From positions 930,001 to 994,000 of the forward strand of contig WNKP01000001.1 of NCBI GenBank assembly GCA_009797885.1: a DNA stretch of 64,000 nucleotides. Reading direction: 5' to 3'. Under the pieces are notes generated by a model. That model did no database searches. It was not told the origin of the DNA and saw nothing but the letters and a program-made list of their open reading frames with translations. The position numbers and the translations under genes were made by a program. This document shows positions 25,570 to 34,067 of the stretch, one piece after another (the first letter of the stretch is position 1; every line of letters starts with the position of its first letter). The DNA is from Flavobacteriaceae bacterium GF1. GTDB lineage: Bacteria; Bacteroidota; Bacteroidia; Flavobacteriales; Flavobacteriaceae.

Positions 25570-27942
25570 TTAGAGGGATATAGGTATCTGGACGGATAGT
25601 ACGATGTTCCGTCCCTGTTCGGGCAAATTGAGCAATCGGTACCGACTTATATGATTAAAATAGGCGGTGTCCAAAAGGTTGTTGGCGCTTAGCCTGAATT
25701 TCGAATTTTGACCAAACAGCTTTGCCGAAAAGCCCAAACCGGCATTAAGGATAAAGCTGTCCGGTGTGGTCCTTTCATTCCTGTCCGTTTGGTTCTGTTC
25801 AAAATTGTAGCGGCCCAGAACAAATAGGTAACCGTTGTTCACAGTCTTTGAATTGGGCAAAATCCCGTATTCCAGACCCAGTTGCAAGGAAGGCGGAGGG
25901 GTAAGTGGCAATGGCAAGCGACTGTCCAGATTTAGGTTTTGGACAAAATCGATGCCCAGATCTACCTTCAATCCAAAAGGGAGGTAGTAGCTGCCCGTAA
26001 TCTCAAAACCATTGAACAGGGCATCCTCCTGACGGTATTGCCATAGGGTGCCCCCGGAGGCCAAGGGCGAAAAGGTACCGGTTGGAGATAAATAAATATA
26101 ATCGGTGTAGTACCCAAAAAATGCGGAGACTTCAAGAGACAGGCCTTTTGATCGGTGCAAGTAGGTAACATCGGCTTGATAACCCCTTTCCATACCCAGG
26201 TCAGGATTGCCCACTTCGTGCCTAAAGTTGCCATGGTGTACCCCATTACTGGACAGTTCTATGGCCGTAGGAAACCGAAAGCTATTGCCCAGATGTAGTT
26301 TCCAGAGATTTTTTGTGTTCATTTTATAGGTGGCTCCAAGAGCGCCGCTAAGGTTGTTGAACCGCCGATCAAATGCCGGAGTACGTTCATCGAATTCGCC
26401 CGTGGGCAATAAGGTGCCCCGGTCATAAATAGGCTGTAGGTGCTGTTCAATGTCGTGCGTTCCCATGTCGAATCGAATCCCGGCGTTCACGGTCCACTTT
26501 GAGGAGATGTCCCATAACCGATAATGAAAGAGACCCATTTGGAAACTTTGGAAAACGGGCAGTAAAAACTCGAACCCGTCATTTTGGTTGTCCATATATT
26601 GCAACTGCATCCCAAAGAGGATTTCATGGTCGGGCTTCGGGTTGATCTCATACCGTAAATTGGCCGTGTAGGTATCCAGATAAAGCCCCAAGGCCAAATT
26701 GGAATCGGCCAGTTCGGGTGCTATCCCATGCGCTCCGGGGAAGGACAGTTCTTCCCGGATATTGCGTTGGTAACCCAAATCCATTTCCAAGCGATCCCTG
26801 CCCAAGGAGAGGGTCGTGTTACTCGTAAGCATATGATGGTGGTTTTCTTGTCGTGGGACATCAATATTCCTGAACTCACCATTGTGCTGCAGGTTATAGA
26901 CCCGGGGCAAACCGATAGCTCCCGTAAAAATGCCCGCTCTTTGATTGAAGCTGGTGAACCGCAAACTCGATTTCAAGTTTTTGGTTCGATAGCCTACCGA
27001 ACCGCTAAAATGCAATTCCGAACCAGCCGTATTTTTAAGTCTGTTGTCAAATATGGGCAAGTTGAAGCCTGCATAGGTAAATTTATTGGAGGGCACCGTA
27101 TAGTCGCCATAATCCTGATGGGTGGCCCTAACACTGTAAAACCATTTTTCCTGACGGCCTTTCCACTCCAGTGAATTGGATATTGCCCTGTTATTGGACT
27201 GGTACATGGTGCGGTATTCCACGGTATTCCCATTTTCTGCCAGGGGTTCGTTCTCCTTAATGTTGATGACACCCCCCAGGCCATCAGAACCAAAGAGCAA
27301 GGAAGCGGGACCTTTGATGATATCCACCTGTTCCACATCAAATGGGTCCATTTCCAGTCCATGGTCCGCCCCCCATTGCTGTCCCTCTTGCTTTATGCCC
27401 CTGTTGTTGACCAAGATTCTGTTGAATCCCATTCCCCGGATCATGGGTTTGGCAATCCCTACCCCAACATTCATGGTATTGAGTCCCGGAAGTGTGGCCA
27501 GGGCCGCAGAAAAGGTTCCTGAACTGTTTCGGGAGATAAAATCCCGATCAACCGAGATAATGGACTGCGAATTATTGATCACCTTCTCCAGGATACGGTG
27601 CTGCACTAAGGTCACTTCTCGAAGATCGGTCACAGCATCGGTCATTTTTATCCTGAGGGGCGACAAATCTTTAAGGCCCGATAAGGCAAGATGCACCGTA
27701 TGATAGGCAATATGGGTTGCCTCCAGATAGGATATACTGTCCCTTTTCGAAACCGGGATGGCGAAACGACCCTGGGAATCGCTTATCGCAAACCTTTCCG
27801 TGGGATGGAGTTGAACCGTAGCCGCTTCAATGGGTTGACCTTCACTGTTGAGCACAAATCCGGAGATTTGTTGGGAATGACCCGAAAGGCAACTGAAAAG
27901 GGCCACCAGTAAAAGCGGTGGGGATAACCAATGGTATAACAT
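25570..27942 (-). CDS. TonB-dependent outer membrane receptor (ZnuD-like)
   Basis: A 790-residue TonB-dependent receptor. Signal peptide about 1-23 (LLLVALFSCLSGHSQ). Residues about 25-105 are a CarboxypepD-regulatory-like domain (ISGFVLNSEGQPIEAATVQLH). The plug runs about 112-215 and includes MIRGMGFNRILVNNRGIKQEG and DPFDVEQVDIIKGPASLLFGSDGLGGVINI, very like ZnuD-type metal receptors. A 22-stranded barrel follows with His-rich loops (NHHHM, GVHHGNFRHE) and ends IVLSVQIPISL. It imports a metal or metal complex; the neighbours suggest zinc or copper. The receptor probably starts its own transcript, because 312 nt separate it from the upstream small gene. Confidence 0.88.
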   Translation of the reverse strand: MLYHWLSPPLLLVALFSCLSGHSQQISGFVLNSEGQPIEAATVQLHPTERFAISDSQGRFAIPVSKRDSISYLEATHIAYHTVHLALSGLKDLSPLRIKMTDAVTDLREVTLVQHRILEKVINNSQSIISVDRDFISRNSSGTFSAALATLPGLNTMNVGVGIAKPMIRGMGFNRILVNNRGIKQEGQQWGADHGLEMDPFDVEQVDIIKGPASLLFGSDGLGGVINIKENEPLAENGNTVEYRTMYQSNNRAISNSLEWKGRQEKWFYSVRATHQDYGDYTVPSNKFTYAGFNLPIFDNRLKNTAGSELHFSGSVGYRTKNLKSSLRFTSFNQRAGIFTGAIGLPRVYNLQHNGEFRNIDVPRQENHHHMLTSNTTLSLGRDRLEMDLGYQRNIREELSFPGAHGIAPELADSNLALGLYLDTYTANLRYEINPKPDHEILFGMQLQYMDNQNDGFEFLLPVFQSFQMGLFHYRLWDISSKWTVNAGIRFDMGTHDIEQHLQPIYDRGTLLPTGEFDERTPAFDRRFNNLSGALGATYKMNTKNLWKLHLGNSFRFPTAIELSSNGVHHGNFRHEVGNPDLGMERGYQADVTYLHRSKGLSLEVSAFFGYYTDYIYLSPTGTFSPLASGGTLWQYRQEDALFNGFEITGSYYLPFGLKVDLGIDFVQNLNLDSRLPLPLTPPPSLQLGLEYGILPNSKTVNNGYLFVLGRYNFEQNQTDRNERTTPDSFILNAGLGFSAKLFGQNSKFRLSANNLLDTAYFNHISRYRLLNLPEQGRNIVLSVQIPISL

Positions 27943-28254
27943 GTGTTGTCGATTTTTACGGAACCATTATTTATACGATTTCCGAGAATCTTTAAATGGC
28001 CTCACATTGCCAAAATGAAATCGTCCGGCAGCACTTCGTTTATCCATAGGCTTTGGGACAGACCAATTTTGGTCATGGGCGTTGAAAACTCAAAAAAGAA
28101 CATACTCGCATGGAAAGGCCGGATGCCTTGGCGAGAAGGGATAACATGGGTTTTTGAACACTACCAACCTTATGGATAAAACCAAAGCTTATCTATAGGA
28201 AATGTATAGTTTGAACTTCAGGATATGCTACGGCAGTATTCGGTGAAAGGCAAA
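27943..28254. other. Intergenic gap upstream of the TonB receptor
   Basis: About 312 nt with no convincing gene; the plus-strand open frame at 27943-28179 has no family resemblance. I found no TAnnTTTG element in the minus orientation and no clear Fur/Zur palindrome. It presumably holds the receptor promoter. Confidence 0.4.
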
Positions 28255-28623
28255 TTATCCCTTTATGTAAAAGGGTGGGGCCTTATTGTTATAATAATCG
28301 GAAAGGCGAGTTTTCTGATATGGTGCTTTATAGTGCACAAGCCTTTTTTCCCATTTTGGGGATAGAAGCAGTGTGGGAACTAAATCGGTATTGGCTGTTG
28401 CTTGAAGGGGCATGCCCTGTTTGGCACATAGGATGAAGGCGCATTGCCCACAATGCTCCATGTCCTCATGGTCATGGGAGCAAAAATGGGCGATGCTGTG
28501 CAGATTCACTACTCTTAGCAATAGAAAACTTGCCAAGAAAAAGAGTGCTATGATGTTTTTCCAGTGCGTCTTCAAGACGATTACCTGAATATAGTTGGTT
28601 AAGTCGAAAGTATCATGGTACAA
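28255..28623 (-). CDS. Small His/Cys-rich membrane-anchored protein, paralog 1
   Basis: A protein of up to 122 residues; a TTG at 28575 would give a more typical N-terminus (KTHWKNIIALFFLASFLLLRVV as the hydrophobic anchor or signal). The soluble part carries HSIAHFCSHDHEDMEHCGQC (residues about 42-61 of the long form), a dense set of His and Cys suited to binding zinc or copper. The tail ends NNKAPPFYIKG. It resembles its neighbour at 28730-29062 in the HCxxCxF core and the APP end, so the two are paralogs. It is upstream of the TonB receptor in the same direction and is probably a metal-binding periplasmic protein. No named family was recognised. Confidence 0.6.
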   Translation of the reverse strand: MYHDTFDLTNYIQVIVLKTHWKNIIALFFLASFLLLRVVNLHSIAHFCSHDHEDMEHCGQCAFILCAKQGMPLQATANTDLVPTLLLSPKWEKRLVHYKAPYQKTRLSDYYNNKAPPFYIKG

Positions 28624-28729
28624 GAAGCCCTATAAAGTGTCAACAAGCACAACGGTCTGGACCAGTTGTCAACAAACAAGGCCTCTTGCCCTCCATAGGG
28701 CAAAATGAAATATAAAACTGGAGGAAGTT

Positions 28730-29062
28730 TTATGAAGAAAACAAGGGAGGGGCCCTTAATCGGGCATTGGTCAGTGTAAAGCAATCAATAGCTGTGTAAA
28801 AAAAATGCTTTTCGGCAGTTTCCGGATAGCCATGTGACAAAAGTTCTGGAAAAGCCGGAATATCATAAGTGAATGAGGCGAGTTGAAAATGGCATATCGG
28901 ACAATCGTGCCCTGCTTCGTGAAAATCATCCACATCAAGCGTAAACGTATGATGTTCATGCGCTTCACAATGATGGGAAAAACGGATTGCCAAAGGAAAC
29001 TGTAAAATTGACACCAGTACAAAGACCGAAATACCCTTTCCCACATGTTTCCACAATCCCAT
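28730..29062 (-). CDS. Small His/Cys-rich membrane-anchored protein, paralog 2
   Basis: A 110-residue protein from the ATG at 29062 (GLWKHVGKGISVFVLVSILQFPLAIRF is a signal-anchor; the open frame extends upstream to 29116). It contains SHHCEAHEHHTF and HEAGHDCPICHFQ, with Cys54 and Cys57 forming CxxC, and ends ARLRAPPLFSS. The HDCPICHFQL core parallels EHCGQCAFIL of the next gene. Such short His/Cys-rich proteins often accompany TonB metal receptors in Bacteroidota. It is the first gene of the 23-29 kb metal cluster. Confidence 0.6.
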   Translation of the reverse strand: MGLWKHVGKGISVFVLVSILQFPLAIRFSHHCEAHEHHTFTLDVDDFHEAGHDCPICHFQLASFTYDIPAFPELLSHGYPETAEKHFFYTAIDCFTLTNARLRAPPLFSS

Positions 29063-29341
29063 ATACGCTCTTTTCGATATGGGGACAAAGATATGAAACC
29101 AGGGAGAGAAAATCATTGGAAATCAACAAAAGGAAATGCATAAATGGTTGAATGCCCACGCTGTTTTTTGGTGAACGCAAGGCAGGATAGCCAGCCCATA
29201 AAGTGGCTATTTTGCAAAGCTGAAAAACGTCTCGGGAAACCATCGGATTTTAGTTCCTTTTAATGGTTTTGCTCGCTAAGATTTCGCCGTATAACCATTA
29301 TCCCTGATTTAGGCTTTCTGAAACATTTTCCTACAATTGGC

Positions 29342-29364
29342 ATCGCAATGAAATTGATTGCGAT
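29342..29364. repeat. Perfect 8-bp inverted repeat upstream of the metal cluster
   Basis: ATCGCAAT (29342-29349), 7-nt spacer, ATTGCGAT (29357-29364). It sits 280-300 nt upstream of the 29062 start, near repeat B. It could be an operator or a hairpin. Confidence 0.35.
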
Positions 29365-29382
29365 TATGGAAATCAACCCAAT

Positions 29383-29446
29383 TTTTTGCATTGAACCAAA
29401 TGCCATACGTCGAATTCACGTTAATTTAATCACTTTTGAATCAAGG
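29383..29446. repeat. Direct repeat copy B flanking the metal cluster
   Basis: Same orientation as the copy at 23100-23163; 52 identical positions, then 9 of 12. The minus-strand frame in both copies begins with MAFGSMQK; here it continues as a 48-codon frame (29406-29260) with a hydrophobic stretch that may or may not be expressed. The rest of the gap 29063-29786 holds the inverted repeat at 29342, the short repeats at 29545-29621 and no convincing gene. Confidence 0.8.
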
Positions 29447-29544
29447 ATGCGGATCAGACCTCGGACACAGGATGCAGAACAAAAGTAAGAGGAATACTAC
29501 ATTTGTTTACGTTTTGAGGTTCAATGCTTTAAAATGATTTGTTA

Positions 29545-29621
29545 AAACGCTTTGATTTTGTATATTGAAAACTGCATCGATTTATCGATTTTATCAAACG
29601 CTTTGTCGATTTTGTGCAGTT
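29545..29621. repeat. Cluster of short direct and inverted repeats
   Basis: AAACGCTTTG occurs at 29545-29554 and again at 29596-29605. AACTGCA (29570-29576) and TGCAGTT (29615-29621) are inverted arms, and ATCGAT repeats lie between them. The stretch lies 166 nt upstream of the 29787 gene. It may be a regulatory region; nothing proves it. Confidence 0.3.
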
Positions 29622-29786
29622 CATCGAAAAAACAAAAAATATTGGCATGGCTTCAAAATAAAGGAGAATTAGCAATCGTTGCCTTTTAAAAGAACCAAAC
29701 CCGCGTTGTGAACGCAATAGAACAATAACTAATCATTGCATTATTCGGTCCCCAAATCGAAACATGCAACTAACTTTTTGAAGCCT

Positions 29787-30059
29787 ATGAAAAATACCAT
29801 TACCCCCGATGGCAACAAAATTGCTGGTATCTTTTGCAACTTCTTCGGCCATCATTATGTGGTATCCAAAAAAGTGACCGAGCATATTAAAGAGTACAAG
29901 TGTATCCACTGCCAGAAACAGGTGACGACGGATGAGCGTGGCAAACTGTCTCCACTTACTCCCAAACTAAAGGAAATCAATAAAACGTTGGAAGATATGT
30001 ACCATCGCCGTAATAGAAGGCGTGCAATAGGCCGTCCGGAACGTAAGCGAGTTGCCTGA
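29787..30059 (+). CDS. Small Cys/His-containing conserved protein
   Basis: A 90-residue protein from the ATG at 29787. It has C-x16-20-C spacing: CNFFGHHYVVSKKVTEHIKEYKCIHCQKQV, with CxxC (CIHC) and an upstream Cys and His pair that could hold one zinc. The C-terminal third is strongly basic (MYHRRNRRRAIGRPERKR), which suggests nucleic-acid binding. Similar short proteins are common in flavobacteria, sometimes in prophages, but no phage genes are near. Function is unknown. The upstream frame start at 29736 is a poorer choice. Confidence 0.6.
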   Translation: MKNTITPDGNKIAGIFCNFFGHHYVVSKKVTEHIKEYKCIHCQKQVTTDERGKLSPLTPKLKEINKTLEDMYHRRNRRRAIGRPERKRVA

Positions 30060-30077
30060 TCCGGCATTGAAAGGATT

Positions 30078-30290
30078 TCAAAGGTATTCCTGGAGATTAA
30101 GTGTGCCCCATATTTTATCCGTCACCTGCCCCAAGACCGTAAAATTTGGATAGCCCTTAATTTTCCGGGATTTTTTGTTGTTAGAAGACACTCCCATAAA
30201 TTCCTTGAAAACATGGAACAGGGCTTCATCCCAAAAGGCCATATCGGGACGGTTTCCATTGAAAATAGTGAAGATTTCGGGCTTATTCAT
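30078..30290 (-). CDS. Small gene with a decayed copy of the thiL 3' end
   Basis: A 70-residue frame whose start ATG overlaps the thiL stop by 8 nt. Residues about 41-57 read RKIKGYPNFTVLGQVT, strikingly like ThiL FPKIKGNPNLTVIGHMT. At DNA level about 41 of 54 positions of 30123-30176 match 30379-30432 by hand count, so it carries a partial duplicate of thiL. The first 40 residues do not align with ThiL. It may be a pseudogene fragment or a short coupled gene. Confidence 0.45.
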   Translation of the reverse strand: MNKPEIFTIFNGNRPDMAFWDEALFHVFKEFMGVSSNNKKSRKIKGYPNFTVLGQVTDKIWGTLNLQEYL

Positions 30291-31335
30291 TCCCGGGAAA
30301 GGAATTCCAACCTTGAGCCGTCAACGGAATTTTAGAGCCATTTCTTGAGATAAGGTGGGCTCCCTCATTCCTGTGGGTCATATGCCCAATAACCGTAAGA
30401 TTCGGATTTCCCTTAATTTTTGGGAATTCTTTTTGATCAATGGTAAACAATAGCTCGTAATCTTCCCCACCACTTAGGGCAATCATTGTACTGTCCATCT
30501 TAAATTCTTCCGAGGTAGATATAACGGTTGGATCCAATGGTATCTTATCCTCATATAGATTACAACCTACGCCACTTTGCTCACATAGGTGCAATATTTC
30601 AGAGGAAAGTCCATCACTGATATCGATCATACTTGTGGGATGAACATCCAGTTTTTCCAATAATTCCACAACATCCTTTCTGGCCTCCGGTTTTAATTGG
30701 CGCTCCACAATATAACTATAGGGCTCCAGATCAGGTTGGTTATTGGGGTCGACCTTAAAAACTTCTTTTTCCCGTTCCAATACCTGTAGGCCCAAATAGG
30801 CTCCACCCAAATCCCCCGTTACCACCAATAGGTCGTTTTCCTTGGTGCCAGATCGCATTACCAACTCCTCCCCGCTTGCTGCACCCAGGGCAGTTACACA
30901 GATAAGCATGCCTTTGGTTGATGAGGTGGTATCCCCGCCAACTAAATCTACCCCATATATTTTGCAGGCCAGGGCAACTCCGGCATAAAACTCCTCCAAA
31001 GCCTCCAAGGGGAATCGATTGGAAACAGCTATGGACACCGTAATCTGTGTGGCCATGACATTCATGGCATAGATGTCCGAAAGGTTGACGATAACGGACT
31101 TATACCCCAAGTGTTTTAGGGGCATGTAGCTTAAATCAAAGTGTACGCCCTCAACCAATAAGTCCGTGGAAACTATTGTTTTTTTTGGGGAAAAGTCGAG
31201 CACGGCAGCATCATCCCCAATCCCTTTAATGGATGAAGGGTTGACCAATTCAAAATCCCTTGTCAGATGTTTAATAAGACCGAACTCCCCAAGCTGTTGC
31301 AACGGGGTGTTGGATTGGTTTTTGTCTTCTAGCAT
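30283..31335 (-). CDS. thiL: Thiamine-monophosphate kinase
   Basis: A 350-residue kinase that phosphorylates thiamine monophosphate to the diphosphate, the last step of vitamin B1 cofactor synthesis. Motifs of the ThiL/PurM fold are clear: GIGDDAAVLD (Mg2+/ATP Asp pair), VEGVHFD, YKSVIVNLSDIYAM, LVGGDTTSS, SMIDISDGLSSE and ALSGGEDYELLFT. The start at 31335 gives the normal N-terminus (MLEDKNQSNTPLQQLGEFGLI); the longer open frame to 31590 overlaps the divergent lipoprotein gene and is rejected. A 61-nt gap separates it from that gene. Confidence 0.95.
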   Translation of the reverse strand: MLEDKNQSNTPLQQLGEFGLIKHLTRDFELVNPSSIKGIGDDAAVLDFSPKKTIVSTDLLVEGVHFDLSYMPLKHLGYKSVIVNLSDIYAMNVMATQITVSIAVSNRFPLEALEEFYAGVALACKIYGVDLVGGDTTSSTKGMLICVTALGAASGEELVMRSGTKENDLLVVTGDLGGAYLGLQVLEREKEVFKVDPNNQPDLEPYSYIVERQLKPEARKDVVELLEKLDVHPTSMIDISDGLSSEILHLCEQSGVGCNLYEDKIPLDPTVISTSEEFKMDSTMIALSGGEDYELLFTIDQKEFPKIKGNPNLTVIGHMTHRNEGAHLISRNGSKIPLTAQGWNSFPGNE

Positions 31336-31396
31336 TTGGCAAAAATAACCGCAATTCCTGAAAGTCGTATCTTTACTTAACAGCAATTTAAAAGGG

Positions 31397-32665
31397 ATGA
31401 ATCGAAGTTTTATAGGCTTGTTGCTCCTTATGGTTTTTGGGGTGTGGGCCTGTGGATCGGACCAGGACGATGATGGGGTGGTGCCGGTTGATAACCTAGA
31501 TCCGGAAGGGAACGGAAACGGCGATGGTTCCGTTGTTGGTACGGGAGCAGTTCCCTGTGAAAATGGAATGGCCGGGGAATTCCCCTGCAATGGCTATGAT
31601 TTATTGGGCAGAATTGAACATTCCGTTTTTTCGGCCGGGGAAGGAAATGATATTTGGGGCTGGACGGATAGTACCAACGGAAAGGAATATGCTTTAATTG
31701 GTCTGGACAACGGAACGGCCTTCGTGGACATCAGTGATACGGATAACTTGATTTATCTCGGAAAATTGCCAACCGCTACCACTTCCAGTATTTGGCGGGA
31801 TGTAAAGATATATCAGGACCACGCCTTTATTGTATCCGAAGCGAATGGGCATGGGATGCAAGTTTTTGATTTGACCCGATTAAGGGATGTGGCCGACCCA
31901 CCTGAAAACTTTAGTGCCGACACCCGATATACGGACATTGGCAATGCCCATAATGTGGTCGTCAATGAAGCCATCGGATTTGTGTATCCCGTAGGGACTG
32001 CCCGCAATGATGCCTTTAGTGGGGGAGTGCATTTTGTGGATGTCCAAAACCCTAGTTCCCCTACCGGCGTCGGGGGATATGGAGGCAATGGCTACACCCA
32101 TGATGCCCAGGTGGTTACCTATGTAGGACCAGATACGGATCATACGGGACGTGAGATTTTTATCGGCGCAAATGAAAACCAAATTGCCATTGTGGATATC
32201 ACGGACAAATCCAATCCTACCCTCATCTCAAATTTGGACTATCCGCAATTGGGGTATACCCACCAAGGGTGGTTTACGGAAGATCAACGCTATTTTTTGT
32301 TGGGGGATGAATTGGATGAAATCAACTTTGGTTTCGATTCCAGGACCTTGGTCTTTGACCTGACCGATTTGGACGCCCCACAATTGCACATGACCTATAC
32401 AGGGCCCACGGCAGCCGTAGACCACAATGGTTACGTAAAAGGGAACGAATTCTTCCTGGCCAACTACGCAGCTGGAATGCGGGTATTGGATATCTCGACC
32501 ATCGCAAGCGGGAGCATATCCGAAACTGGTTTCTTTGACACCTTTCCCTCAAACAACAATGCGAGTTTTAACGGGGTCTGGAGCGTTTACCCGTATTTTG
32601 AAAGTGGTAAGGTGATCATTAACGATTCAAATACTGGTTTCTTCGTGGTGAAGAAATCGGAGTAA
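31397..32665 (+). CDS. Choice-of-anchor B/LVIVD-repeat lipoprotein
   Basis: A 422-residue lipoprotein (lipobox about residues 16-19, WACGSDQDDDG, with the acidic export signal). The mature part is a propeller with repeated blocks of the type ALIGLDNGTAFVDISD, HAFIVSEANGHGMQVFDLTRL, GGVHFVDVQNPSSP, IAIVDITDKSNP and LVFDLTDLDAP, which is the LVIVD/choice-of-anchor B signature. It is probably surface-exposed. The next lipoprotein gene starts 12 nt later, so the two form an operon. Ligand and role are unknown. Confidence 0.85.
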   Translation: MNRSFIGLLLLMVFGVWACGSDQDDDGVVPVDNLDPEGNGNGDGSVVGTGAVPCENGMAGEFPCNGYDLLGRIEHSVFSAGEGNDIWGWTDSTNGKEYALIGLDNGTAFVDISDTDNLIYLGKLPTATTSSIWRDVKIYQDHAFIVSEANGHGMQVFDLTRLRDVADPPENFSADTRYTDIGNAHNVVVNEAIGFVYPVGTARNDAFSGGVHFVDVQNPSSPTGVGGYGGNGYTHDAQVVTYVGPDTDHTGREIFIGANENQIAIVDITDKSNPTLISNLDYPQLGYTHQGWFTEDQRYFLLGDELDEINFGFDSRTLVFDLTDLDAPQLHMTYTGPTAAVDHNGYVKGNEFFLANYAAGMRVLDISTIASGSISETGFFDTFPSNNNASFNGVWSVYPYFESGKVIINDSNTGFFVVKKSE

Positions 32666-32677
32666 TCAACTGCTGTT

Positions 32678-34018
32678 ATGAAAAGAGTATCCTATTTTTT
32701 AATGGTAATCCTTGGTGTTTCCTGCTCGGAGGACTCCAGTAAAATTGAAGGGAACTACCCAATCCCCAGTACCCTTCAGAATGTGGTTTGGACCAAAAAC
32801 TTTGGAGGTTCGGGAGACGATTCTGCGCGTTCCATTATACAGACCAACGATGGTGGATTTGCCATTTTGGGAATGAGCAATAGTACTGATGGGGATCTTT
32901 CGTTCAAAAACCTTGCGGTAAATGATTATTGGTTGGTAAAATTGGATATGGATGGAAATTTGGAATGGCAGAAAACCTATGGAGGTAGTAAAGATGACCA
33001 AGGACAGCAGATTATTCAGACCTCGGACGGGGGGTATGCCATAACGGGTTATGCCATGAGCGATGACGGGGACGGAAGTAATAATGAGGGCTTTCATGAC
33101 AATTGGATCTTACGATTGGACGCTGCCGGAAACATTCTGTGGGAAAAGAGTTTTGGCTTTTCCGGGCATGACCATTCCTATGATTTGGTGGAAACCGTTG
33201 ACGGGGGATTTTTCTTCTCCGGTTTTTTGGATGTGACCTCTTCCAATGGCGAAGGCAGCACGGACAAAGGCCGGTTAACGGCCCATGGCGTAGGGGAGTT
33301 TTGGGGCACTAAAATAGATGGCGATGGCAATCTGCAATGGCGCAAATTTTTTGGGGGAACCAATAATGACCGCTCTTTTGGTGTGGTCAATGCCCATGAT
33401 GGAGGTTACATTTTGGTTGGATCCTCCGAGAGTGATGACTTTGATATTGGCGATCCAAAGGGTAGCTATGACTTTTGGGCGGTGAAAATCAATAAAAACG
33501 GGACTTTTGTGTGGGAAAGCTCCTTTGGGGGTACCGGCATTGACCAAGCCCAGGATATCGTTGCCACAACGGATGGCGGTTATGTCATTGCAGGCAACAC
33601 TTTTAGTGAAGATACCCAGGTCACCAAAAACAATGGGCAATCCGATGTTTGGCTCATAAAAATAGATGATAATGGTCAATTGCTCTGGGAAAAATCCTTT
33701 GGAGGTGCTGGTTTCGATGCTGCCCACAGTGTACGAGCGACTATGGATGGAGGATTTTTGGTGTGTGGGAATTCCAAGAGTTTTGATGGAGATCTGGCCG
33801 AAAATTTCGGGGAAAACGACATTTGGGTCTTTAAAACGGATGCTTCCGGCAAGTTGGAATGGGAAAAATCCCTTGGGGGATCAAACCTGGATTTTGGATA
33901 TGACGCACTGGAAACCGCCGCAGGGAATGTGGTGCTCATAGGAGAAACCACAAGTCAGGATTTTCCTGAAATTCAGACCAAAGGAGGGATGGATATGGTG
34001 GTCATCAACTTGCAATAA
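32678..34018 (+). CDS. Surface lipoprotein with six-fold propeller repeats
   Basis: A 446-residue lipoprotein (lipobox LGVSC, then SEDSSK). It has six or so repeats of the pattern WEKSFGG...D...DGGY/F...G....D.WL/V.K.D..G, visible as VWTKNFGGSGDDSARSIIQTNDGG, WQKTYGGSKDDQGQQ, WEKSFGFSGHDHSYDL, WRKFFGGTNNDRSF, WESSFGGTGIDQAQ, WEKSFGGAGFDAAH and WEKSLGGSNLDFGY. Such repeats fold as beta-propellers and are frequent in Bacteroidota surface proteins. It is co-transcribed with the upstream LVIVD lipoprotein. Function is unknown. Confidence 0.8.
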   Translation: MKRVSYFLMVILGVSCSEDSSKIEGNYPIPSTLQNVVWTKNFGGSGDDSARSIIQTNDGGFAILGMSNSTDGDLSFKNLAVNDYWLVKLDMDGNLEWQKTYGGSKDDQGQQIIQTSDGGYAITGYAMSDDGDGSNNEGFHDNWILRLDAAGNILWEKSFGFSGHDHSYDLVETVDGGFFFSGFLDVTSSNGEGSTDKGRLTAHGVGEFWGTKIDGDGNLQWRKFFGGTNNDRSFGVVNAHDGGYILVGSSESDDFDIGDPKGSYDFWAVKINKNGTFVWESSFGGTGIDQAQDIVATTDGGYVIAGNTFSEDTQVTKNNGQSDVWLIKIDDNGQLLWEKSFGGAGFDAAHSVRATMDGGFLVCGNSKSFDGDLAENFGENDIWVFKTDASGKLEWEKSLGGSNLDFGYDALETAAGNVVLIGETTSQDFPEIQTKGGMDMVVINLQ

Positions 34019-34043
34019 TTCTCTTAGTACGATAATTCGCCGG

Positions 34044-34067
34044 AAACCTATAAAATTAAAGGTTTTT
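34044..34067 (+). terminator. Weak hairpin terminator after the lipoprotein pair
   Basis: AAACCT (34044-34049) / AGGTTT (34060-34065) around a 10-nt loop, followed by T. It lies just after the 34018 stop. It has only a 6-bp stem, so it is a modest candidate. Confidence 0.4.

Noticed and set aside
27943-28179. Plus-strand open frame opposite the TonB receptor start
   Set aside because: No domain and no upstream signal; likely a chance frame in the promoter region.
23100-29446. CRISPR-like reading of the 52-bp repeat
   Set aside because: Only two copies, 6.3 kb apart, no spacers and no cas genes.
29529-29717. Minus-strand 62-codon frame
   Set aside because: Low-complexity composition over an AT-rich repeat region; not coding.
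31336-31590. Longer thiL frame starting at 31590
   Set aside because: The extra 85 residues are proline/serine-rich, overlap the divergent lipoprotein gene and do not match ThiL; the ATG at 31335 gives the standard N-terminus.
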